Under the pieces are notes generated by a model that was given only the letters and a program-made list of their open reading frames with translations, was not told the origin of the DNA and made no database searches. The translations under genes and the position numbers were made by a program. This document shows positions 51,204 to 61,344 of a stretch of 64,000 bases of DNA, one piece after another. Origin of the DNA: Terebella lapidaria (taxonomy: Eukaryota > Annelida > Polychaeta > Terebellida > Terebellidae); the NCBI GenBank assembly GCA_949152475.1, contig OX424560.1, positions 2,170,001-2,234,000 of the forward strand, in the 5' to 3' direction. Numbering within the stretch: the stretch's first letter is position 1; each line of letters begins with the position of its first letter.

Positions 51204-52274
51204 TAGCCCAAAGGCTAAGATAGGCTACCGGACAATTTTGGTTTGGCCATGGCAGCATTGGCAGGTAACAGACCTTGAGATTTACCATTCAAGGTTCACA
51301 GTGTGAACATGTGACCTTGAGATCTACCAATCAAGGTCATCCGTGTGAACTTCGATGTCACTATTACATTATATTAGACATGTATGTGTGTGGCATTTGA
51401 TATTCTATATGTTCATAATACAAAGATATATCTCTGGGTGGAATCGTTTAGGCCGCTCAGGTCAATTTATGCATTCCGAGTCAGACATTTGGCACTCAAG
51501 GTCATCTGATGTCAAGTTCAAGGTCATCATTTGTTGTGCCATATATGTCTTCCTATATGTTCATAATGCAAACATAAGCTCTATCTGCAAGCATTTCATC
51601 TATAGAGGCAAATCTCGGCATTTTTTTTACCCCAAAATGTCTGTTTTGACCTTTCAAGGTCATCGAAGGTCAAATTCAAGGTCACCACACAAATCGCCAT
51701 ATATGACTTCCCATTTGAAAGAGCCAATTTCTGAGCTGAATCTTCAAGTGTTCTATGAGTACAGTTCTAACAGCTCCCATAATGAAGGGGAAAAAGTGCC
51801 AAAAATTTTCTTCAAAGGGTGAAAAGGTTTTTTTTGCCTAGAAATGGCCCAAAATGGATAGTAATGTGATTTGGGGCGAAGAAACTTTTTTTGCCGACTC
51901 GTCAAAAAATCAAAATGGCCGCCACACGGAGACCGGCGATTCAATGGCAATCAAGCTTATGAATATCAGATAGATATATAAGGGGAATCTTTTAAATCAA
52001 AAATCTCAAAACTGTCTGAACAGTTTTTGAGAAAATGGCCGCCAAAGTTCAAAATTGGGCATTTTTCAAAGAAAATGTCTGCCATTTCAAGGAAAATGCG
52101 AAAATAAAAAAACGAGAAAAAAACCTTTCGCGGGAATATATTTAGCTATTTTTGTACAAAATCTCAGAAAGATTCGACCGTAAACTTTAAAGATAAAAAT
52201 GTGGACGGATGACGGACGGATGCCGAATGCAACGCCATGCCAATAGGTTATCAGACCATAGGTCCGGTGACCTA
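51204..52274. mobile_element. Hairpin-ended element X, 1.07-kb copy
   Basis: It begins TTAGCCCAAAGGCTAAGATAGG and ends with GGACCATAGGTCCGGTGACC and TAA. Block A copy 1 (about 2530) gives the empty site 'agatataaaaatgtgg', with A-runs on both sides here. Several TCAAGGTCA words and 'aaaatggccgccaca' words are inside. It is non-coding. Confidence 0.8.
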
Positions 52275-53564
52275 AAAAAGTGGTAATGTAACCTGGTGTG
52301 GATAGGAAAGTATGTCTGTGTCTCGTAAACATGCAATCACTCCCACGCACCAGTGATATACATGTAGCTTTGTTGTGGGAGCATTCGACAGATGGAACAG
52401 CACAGAATATTAATGCTTCTGTTTTCTGTATATTGAAATTTCCCTTGTCAAATACGTGTCTAGTAGTGGATTTATACTCGCTAGCGGACAATGAACCACG
52501 CAGTGTAAGTATGTCAAATATAATGTCCTCCAATATTCCCGTATCAAATCATAGGTAATAGTATCTAAGTGTAACCGGATCTTTTTTATATTTTTATGTA
52601 TTTTTCTGCAAAATTTCAGAAAAATTCGCCCGTAAACAAAAAAGATAAAAATGTGGACGACGACGACGGACGACGGACGACGGACGCAACGCCATGCCAA
52701 TAGGTTATCGGACCATAGGTCCGGTAACCTAAAAATCAGAATGGCCGCCACACGGAGACCGGCCATTCAAGGGCAACCAAGCTTATGAATATCAGAGAGA
52801 TATATAAGGGGAATCTTTTAAATCAAAAATCTCAAAACTGTCTGAACAGTTTTTGAGAAAATGGCCGCCAAAGTTCAAAATTGGGCATTTTTCAAAGAAA
52901 ATGTCTGCCATTTCAAGGAAAATGCGAAAATAAAAAAACGAGAAAAAAACCTTTCGCGGGAATATATTTAGCTATTTTTGTACAAAATCTCAGAAAGATT
53001 CGACCGTAAACTTTAAAGATAAAAATGTGGACGGATGACGGACGGATGCCGAATGCAACGCCATGCCAATAGGTTATCGGACCATAGGTCCGGTGACCTA
53101 ATAATGTGGTAATGTAACCTGGTGTGGATAGGAAAGTATGTCTGTGTCTCGTAAACATGCAATCACTCCCACGCACCAGTGATATACATGTAGCTTTGTT
53201 GTGGGAGCATTCGACAGATGGAACAGCACAAAATATATTAATGCTTCTGTTTTCTGTATATTAAAATTTCTCTTGACAAATACGTGTCTAGTAGTGGATT
53301 TATACTCGCTAGCGGACAATGAACCACGCAGTGTAAGTATGTCAAATATAATGTCCTCCAATTTTCCCGTATCAAATCATAGGTAATAGTATCTAAGTGT
53401 CACCGGATCTCCATCTTTATACTGGCGGTCCACGATTGTTCTAAGAAAAAAGCTTGAATTTGAAAATAAACAGTTATATTAGTTTACTTCTGATATGTGA
53501 ATTGTTAGCGCAGGTGGTGTAGATTTCTCCCACCTCCGTTTTTCGTCGCGCTATCTGGCATCTT
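51912..53564 (+). repeat. 826-bp tandem duplication spanning an element X end
   Basis: ATGGCCGCCACACGGAGACC at 51915 recurs at 52741, and TGGTAATGTAACCTGG at 52281 recurs at 53107, both offset by 826 bp. The duplicated piece joins the right half of element X to flanking block A sequence. A separate element X end (about 52584-52737) lies at the junction, which points to unequal exchange between X copies. Confidence 0.85.
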
Positions 53565-54254
53565 ACACAGAAGTTGGTATTTTGATGTAGAAATACTATG
53601 CAGATGGCAGTAGACAACATCATGTCATTCAACTCACATGACAGCTGTAGTGACTTTATTGTGCTGATATTCTCAGAGGCAGTACACGCAATAGGATTGT
53701 CGTTTGTGATACGTCGTACATGACAAATCAAACATGTAAATGAATTTGCCCTTATCATTTTCCTGTTCACATGAGAAAACCTTCAATTATATAACTTTCT
53801 TGTCAGACGACCTGCATGTGTATAGGAACAAGGATACCATGATCCTGAAAGACATATTGCATACGTGGGTACAGAAAACACTGACTGTGATCAATCTGAT
53901 TCCGAATGAAGAGTGGTGCACTGATTCTAAAATCATAACACTTTTAAAATCATGTCGAAAGAAGGGTTCACACATGATTCTGCCACGTAGCATATCACAA
54001 GCCATATACAGGCATCGTATGTACCACCCTTTAAAGGTCGCAATATATCTTGTCAGTGCAGTGCCAACTTTATCAGTTCACTCCAGTGTTGATACACACT
54101 AGGAGCGCCTTCTCGTCGACTGATGTCACAACTGATGTTATTCATATTCAGTATTGATCACAAAAGTGAGTCAAATTTTGTGGAATCATATGGAAGCATT
54201 AATTGATCATCCAGTTAACCACATAATTGTTCACGACCTGGCGTGTTCAGTATC

Positions 54255-54375
54255 ACAGTAAGACGTCTTGTCATGTTAAATATCATGGCAAGTCGTCATG
54301 TTATGAAAATCTCCTAAATTATAATGACAAGGAGACATACTGTGAAAATTTATCACGACAAGACGTCTTAGTCAA
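54255..54375. repeat. Possible small MITE with AAGACGTCTT ends
   Basis: AGTAAGACGTCTTGTCATG near the left end is matched, inverted, by CACGACAAGACGTCTTAGTC at the right. Block A copy 1 (about 3900-4010) has different sequence here. Target duplications are not clear. Confidence 0.4.
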
Positions 54376-54904
54376 ATGAATATTCACGTGCAATAACCAT
54401 GTAAAGCCAGCAATATCGACATATAGTGCCATTTCTAATATCCTTCCAATATAGATATAATAAACACCACATTCTACCATTTGCTGTCCGAAATCCAATT
54501 CAAAATAAATAGTTTGTTTTCTTTCCTACTCACAATACTGTCACCGAAGTTATTCAAAACCAGTTTTTTGCTCTTGGATCAGTTTGAGGATAGTTCTAGT
54601 GTTACAAAGTAATGGACTATTGTGCCCTAGGATTATTGTTTTTTTGTGACAGTATTGCTTCTTTTAAATAGCCTCGAGGTATGATAATGATTGGTAGTAT
54701 ATTGGTGGATTGAGGAAACTGAGAGAATGTGGACGTGCTGGAAAATGGATGATGTTTAGATGATTGAGTCTACTATCAAAGAATCAAAAGGTGAACGTTT
54801 ACATCCTAGTTTTCAGTGCATATAGAACTAACTGTACAAAACAAGAACGTTATAATGTTCCTCAACTCAACACAAAATGTTATAATTCACCTTAAATATC
54901 CTCG

Positions 54905-55500
54905 CACTAATGTCTATCGATCGACCACGTGCATGAGGAAGACCGGGCATGCACATGCGCAGAACAGCTTCTGGTGGAGAGAACAATATAAGGCAGCCAC
55001 AGCTCTCTGAGAGTCAGTCGGGGCAAGACACCACAGAAGACACATCTCCCTGAGACGGTTCTGTCCTCCTAGGACAGGCGAGGGAAGGACTTTGACTTTC
55101 TGTACCTTCGCACAACTTGATTTCCGCAGTGCGGAGCCCCAGACTCCATGTAAGGGAAATGTAACGGGGAAGGGGGTAGGTCCCAGATGATGACAATCCA
55201 ATGAATCCGGTCCACAAGCCCTTCAATATATGAACCCCAGCCCTCTTGACTCTTCTTGCACAGCAGTGCAAGCGTGAGGGAAGACTCTGGCGAAACTCCA
55301 CAACCCGTGGACCAGTGAGGGACGTCCCCTGATGTGCGGAGACACCCTGTCTCCACAGTAGACGTACCTCCGCATCCGCGGACTTGTGAAGGAAATCCTT
55401 GACGATACTCTGCACTCGCGGAGTGGCGAGGGAGGTCCACTGACTTGCATGTAAATCAAAAGATTTTAATGTGGTATTCATGGTGTTCGAATGAAGCAAC
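54905..55500. other. GC-rich island, possible solo LTR or promoter
   Basis: Compared with its AT-rich surroundings this stretch is GC-rich and is absent from block A copy 1. It has a TATA-like AATATAAGG at about 54988, followed by CAGCTCTCTGAGAGTCAGT, an arrangement seen in LTR promoters. It also has imperfect internal repeats of a 'cgcggac.tgtgaaggaaatcc' type. All three minus frames are partly open, as expected from composition. No capsid, protease or polymerase sequence adjoins it. If it is an LTR it is an isolated fossil; a plain CpG-rich promoter fragment is the alternative. Confidence 0.3.
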
Positions 55501-56347
55501 ATAAATACATGTCCAACTCAAGAGGGAATTCATAATAGACGTGTCTAATTTTAGATTTCCATGTACTTCAAAATGTCAATTTTTGTTTTGAAGTGTCAAT
55601 TGGGCACTGCTCAAGCATATACAAGAATGGGTCAGGATTTCCGACACCTTAACCTCCCACACATCTCCAAAAATTTCTAGAACACGATAATATTTATTTT
55701 GGGTACCCCATTAAAAGTTGATCTTAATGCAACGATGTATCCACTTATTGCCAATAATACACCTAATATGGTGCAATCGGGGACATGGTGTATTAAACTT
55801 TACTAAAGGAAATGGAAGGTGCACTTTGATAGTTGGCACTATACTGTTTGAGTATGATAAATGAGTATTGAGAAAACAAGATGCATGTTACATGCAAAAA
55901 AAACTTGGGAGTGTGACTTAACAAAGAAAGGCGGTGTTGTCGTATGTGTATTTATCCAATATCCAGGCCCCTGTACCACCATCTGTTTAGGTTTGGATAC
56001 ATCACTAATCCATAATCGATGGACTGAAAAATATCGTTCAAGTGAATGAAACTAGGTCATCACATCGACTAATTCCCAACTGGAGTGAATATTTCACGCC
56101 GCGATCCTGTCATTATCTGTGCTATCATGCTGTTGCATAACACACAGCAACACCTGTGAAATTTCCCCCAACACAAGTCGTTTATTCATAGACTATTTAT
56201 TTAGAATAAGAGTAGTGGAATGAATTATAAACAATACCAGAACAGGTGGCCACTTTTCTCCGTCTGCTTTTGTAAAAAAAATAATGTCGCGTGTGTTCAT
56301 GAATTACAAACATAAATTTATTTGTATGAATATTTGATATGATGTGT

Positions 56348-56738
56348 TTTGCTGGTTTGTCTGGAGTTTGCAACATAACTGGGATTCTGATCTGAATCTG
56401 AAAATGTACAGTGCGGAAGCCAATTCCGGCACTTAAGCACCCTGGGGCGAGAGCAGCGATGTACTGCTTAGCAGTACTGCTGGACTGTTGTGCGGAAGGT
56501 GTCACTGGATATAGATTCGACTATACTATTGTCCAGCTTATTCCAATCTAGAACTGTTCGTGCGAAGAATGAATTAGTGAATTGTTTAGTTTTGCCTAGG
56601 ATGGGCTTGAAACTTTGTGAATTGTTTGTGACAATTTTATCAAGGACGTTACTGAAATCATGGTGTCATTTGGGTTTAATTTGACGCCTAGGTCAAGACG
56701 TAACTATATAATCGTTTGCCTTGATAGCCATCGACTAC
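56348..56738 (-). pseudogene. LINE 3' end with C-terminal ORF2 remnant
   Basis: Block A copy 1 (about 4990-5020) lacks this insert. On the minus strand it encodes DFSNVLDKIVTNNSQSFK ... NSFFARTVLDWNKLDNSIVE ... DTFRTTVQQY followed by a stop. The 'FF.RT...WN.L...IV....DTF' pattern is the usual C-terminal tail of the second protein of CR1/Jockey-type LINEs, after the reverse transcriptase. Everything upstream is missing, as in ordinary 5'-truncated insertions. A stop lies just before the recognisable part. The insertion's exact target duplication is not resolved. Confidence 0.7.
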
Positions 56739-59103
56739 TTTGATTCCAATAAAAGTACAGGCCAATAGATTCCCACTCCTTGGGTGCTTTTCTTCCATCC
56801 CTATTCACATGTGGTCCAATAAATTCGACCATACAGTGCTATTTCAATCCTGATGCTCCAGACAACTGCTAGTACCTATAAATGCATCGCTGCTGCATTA
56901 TGTAATAGGCCAATATATACATTCAAAACATCCATTTAAACTTTTGAAAGTTCAGAAGCTTCAAAGTACATCGTTAAATTCATTTGTTGTACGAAAAGTT
57001 GTTACTTCAATCAGGTGTTATGAAATATGTTGAATTATACTGAATAGGTGGGAGCTACATGACGTCACACGTGCAGCTTGGAACTTTCATTCCATTAGCT
57101 GCATGAAACAACCCGCCATCATGACACTGATTAGAGTGGCGTGGTATCTGTCCCGAGGATGGGTCGAATAAACTGGTCTTGTGGAAATGCCATGCTATGA
57201 GATAACATGTAACATGCAGTAATACGGAAAATTTAATATGATATTGTCTTGTGCTTGGATGATGTGGTGGGGTGATGATATTATGACCACGTAAAAAGAA
57301 CAAGATACGTGCACTCTCAATAATTGCATTTTCTGTCATTGTTGCACTTTCAAAGACTTATTAAACAATCTGTCTGGTGAATGGTAAAAAACACGTTGAA
57401 GTTTGTGTTTTCTGTGTGCTCTAGAGGATGTAATTCCCCCTTCGGGTCGGCTGTCTGGGATTTCAGAGACTCGATGACTCATCTTTTGAGGACAAAAACA
57501 GATTCTGGCAAAATGCAGTCAGTGCTGGGACATGAAGGCTAGGTCGTCTCTCCAATCAACTCGACATGTTCGATTTGTCACGATGCACGGCAGTTTTTGG
57601 CGCCTCGCCTTGCACGTCGTGTCAGTTATTGGCGGACATTGTTTGGCCCAAATGTCAAGATTTACATGTATATAGTTCTTTTCGTTCTGTGAAAAGTCAT
57701 ACCCTGTAGGCATATCGGAGGATATTGAATAAATTTCGTAATGGGATCCATCAAGTTAATCAAATTGCTACATTATAAAAATCTGATATTTTTGAAACTC
57801 GGATACCGTGTCTTCTCAATCTCTAATACCAATAATTGAGCATAATTTACCAGAATATCGAAGCAACTGGCTGGCGTCCCAACCAGCCCTGTCCAAGTCT
57901 GCGCTGACCCTAAGTATCGAAACCGTGATGATTAAACTTAATCAACCTCGCATCCTCAGATCGTGAACGGATGTGCCTTATTCATTTCCTTTGTAAATAC
58001 AACAACCACCAAAACATGGCTCTCAATAAGGCCATAACATTGATTGCACTTTTGTTGGGGATTCGCTTGAAGTCTGTGAACTGAATAAAGGGAAGAAACA
58101 CGCTCTGAGATGATATCCAATTAGGTGACACGCATTTTTCAACACTTGCAAGAATGAAATACGTTATAAAAACAGTGAACAACTCCATCACATCATACAA
58201 TCCTGCCTTACTTGTGCATATTCACGCCTGGTAGAATCATGTGAGGTGAGACAGCAGAAAAAAGTACTCCGAGAGAGCAAGAATCCGAAGGTATACAGCT
58301 ACATACCCATTATATGTTCACGGCGAGTTGGTGCTTGTTTGTCAAGGATTGAGTGTATGTGCCAGGGATGTGTATATCTGGCATATCGATCGAATATTTT
58401 ACGAGTAGAAAACAGGATCATCATTGTTATTTCTGACAGTGATGGCAATATATTGTTGTCTCATAGCATGGAAAAGAATGTGTGTTATTGAAAATAACAT
58501 GTGTTTTTTTATACAAAAAACAGGATCACAAAAAAGGATTCAACATTAGCGCGAGGATGAATGTAGCCTGCAAAGAATAGGACTATATCGAACATTTCAT
58601 TTTCTCTGAGGCAAACAATTTTGTCTGTGTTTGTGTTTGCCCAATTGTCTCAATTGCTTCAACCTCTTAACGATCACCAAGATTTAAAGCCTGATCCGGA
58701 AATTGTATATTCGGATTCATAATTTATCTGTGTCAGTTCGTTGAGAATTACACGAATTTGACATTCATAATAGTATGGGTACATGCCTGTGAATATTTCT
58801 AATAATTCTAACCGAGCATATTTAGGGGCACATTGACAACGGTGACCATAATCAATAGACAAGATGATATCGCTACCATTGAATGTCGCTGTTTTTTTTA
58901 TATGCATCTAATGTTAATGAAACATATACTAGTAATAATGTGTAAAAGCAAGAACTTGTAAAACATGGAAATCTGTGAACCAGATATATGTGTAACTCTT
59001 TGTCTTCCGTGCGTTTACTCCACATTCACTGTAATATACATATGCTTGAAGCCTTTTGTGAAATAAATACAATACTATAGAGTTTATAGGTTCAATCACC
59101 ACA

Positions 59104-59225
59104 GCAATTTACAGATGTCTGAAATTCCACTGAAACAACTGTATCAATTTACAGATGTCTGAAATTCCACTGAAACAACTGTATCAATTTACAGATGTCT
59201 GAAATTCCACTGAAACAACTGTCTC
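59104..59225 (+). repeat. 42-bp tandem triplication
   Basis: Three copies begin ATTTACAGATGTCTGAAATT, with no difference in the first two junctions. Block A copy 1 has one copy at about 7296-7330. Confidence 0.85.
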
Positions 59226-59604
59226 AATCTCGACATTGTCAGGCATTGGTTTTGTTTTGTAAACCATCATTATTAAATAAAACATCAAATGTTCCATTTA
59301 ATAATGCGGTATTTGAAGCTGCCACTGATTTGAGAAGCTCAGTCTCAGTGGACGTCAACAACACCTGCGTCTTTCCTAGCGGGGCATGTTTGAACAGCAC
59401 ATGGGAATAAAGTCCCTTATCCTAAAACAAGTTGACATTAAGTGTTTAACGGAAAATCTGAAGCAAGTTACACACTCTCTGAAACAACTCTGACAGGGAA
59501 ATGGAACGTAGGCATGGAGCAAATATTCTCCAGTCATTAATTGACAATTTTGCTTTTCTTCCAGGTCATGAAACGAATGCCAAACGTACATCGTTGTGGT
59601 TGTA

Positions 59605-59760
59605 CATAGCTATGTTGTAATTTAAGTTATATGGTATGTGTTCTGGTAGACCCTGAAGTTGATAAGTTACAGGCTGTGTGGTTGTACATAGCTATGTGGT
59701 GATTTAAGTTGATATGGTATGTGTTCTAGTAAACCCTGAAGTTGAAATGTTACAGGCTGG
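59605..59760 (+). repeat. 82-bp minisatellite, two units
   Basis: This is the same unit as at 7696-8170, with two copies only. Confidence 0.8.
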
Positions 59761-60642
59761 GGTTATCTGTTCTCTTACCTCGGGTTGACATACTATATTA
59801 GATGTCTTACACAGATTAGCTGCATACATCACGATGATATCTTATTAATAATAGTCTCATACTGTGTCCTAAGGAACGACACAATAGCACTAAATTCGAC
59901 ACTTGTATATATTTCTGGTGGAAAATATTGCGAGCATGTTTTCATGTTGATAATATGATATTTACAATATGCAGTTGAAGTGCATTTGGGTGATAGCAAG
60001 AAGAAATTGTGATAGTTTCTAGAAAGGAAATTTGGATTATAACCTATGAACACTTTTATTATGCTGGTCAGTTCAGTTATTATAAACATACAGTGATTAT
60101 GTTTTCGAGAAAGCTACGATCAGAAACCCGTTTTTGGATTCCTGCTGCGATGGAAATCAGTCATAATTAACTTATCCACTCAAGCAAAATAAATCGATTG
60201 TATATGTTGTGAAGAATGTTCAGCAACTTTGATATGATTTCGAATAAGACTTGTTCAATGAAATGGTTGTACCTATTCTAACATATATTCATGAGCTCAC
60301 AGAAAGTGTTGTGGCGAACCCTGATATTTCACAATGTCCTAAAACAGCACATTTAACCCGATAAATACATTGTACGCAACATTTTGAATGAGCAAACATT
60401 TGTTATATTAGTCTTGTGTCCTAATTCTACAACCACACAATAAGCAATACTGCGCACAGGATGCATCATGATGTATGCCTACACAATGAGTCATAACGTA
60501 TCAGCACCACAAAGCCTGTAGCTCGGTCACGATATCAGGTACCAAACCGATTGTATGAAAAGAAAACACGAAAAGGTGCAAACAAGTGAGACAGTTGGTT
60601 AAAACAAAAACAGAAGCGAAGAGAAAAAGGTTCGGTATAATC

Positions 60643-60745
60643 GTATGCCTGATATGACTTTCTGTCCCTGGACTATGAGATTGGATAACCCTGTTTTGTT
60701 TGCTCGGAATACTTAATACTGGGTATTGATTCCACGTCTTCTACT
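60643..60745 (+). mobile_element. Penelope-like element, short 3'-end fragment
   Basis: CGTATGCCTGATATGACTTT through GATTCCACGTCTTCTAC is the reverse complement of 61345-61450 with small changes. It forms an inverted pair with the end of the full element across about 600 bp. Confidence 0.75.
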
Positions 60746-60925
60746 ATCTGATAAGTAGAAACTTAACACATTCCACACACTGATGACACCAGTGTGTCAT
60801 TGGGTAAAATTTTTGGTTGACTTTGTTTTTTATTTAAAATGTTGAAATTTATATTTGGTATTGGTATCATCAGAATCTCGTTGTGTTGGTGGCTACAGGT
60901 TGATACTTACAACGTTATACATAAA
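60745..60925 (+). mobile_element. 364-bp family, diverged 3' fragment
   Basis: ACTGATGACACCAGTGTGTC ... GTTGATACTTACA matches the family with many substitutions, making it the oldest-looking copy in the window. Confidence 0.6.
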
Positions 60926-61344
60926 CTTCGATCCAATAACATATACACAAAAGCACATGCTAATAGTGAATACTATTTAGCGCTGTGTAGACTTTTGGGG
61001 TCTTGTTTTTTTTTTCCTGTGCATGTGACATTCCCCTTAATAAGGAATCATCTCAGTGGCGCGAATCGGGTGATGTATTGTCGTTATTTCAGCCGTTGCG
61101 ACAGAAACGCATTAAAAAATGATGCATGTACATGGTAAAGTGGTGACCAGGCAACCACTTTATTTCTGAAAACCAATCCCAGACTCAACACATATATCTA
61201 CATATAAATTTATTATTACAGACCATATTATTTCGATAAAATCCATAAATGCTATGTGTTTTTAAACAGCATATTCACAATAAGTGCAATACGGCTTGTA
61301 AAAATGTTTCCGGACATATTATTACGCTTTCCATACCTACTATG
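60926..61344. other. Short stretch with no recognised feature
   Basis: I see no gene or element end between the 364-bp family fragment and the Penelope 3' terminus. Confidence 0.5.

Larger units (their letters stand above)
49600..60300 (+). repeat. Large duplicated block A, copy 2
   Basis: From 50230 this pairs with 1-8715; the part before it (49740-50060) pairs only with the two decayed copies. Private insertions are element X (51204-52277), an 826-bp tandem duplication, a GC-rich island (54905-55500), a LINE fragment (56348-56738) and the 42-bp triplication at 59104. Outside these I see no gene. Confidence 0.85.

Noticed and set aside
55014-55502. 162-codon minus frame in the GC-rich island
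   Set aside because: All three minus frames are partly open there because of base composition, and no known domain or codon pattern is visible.
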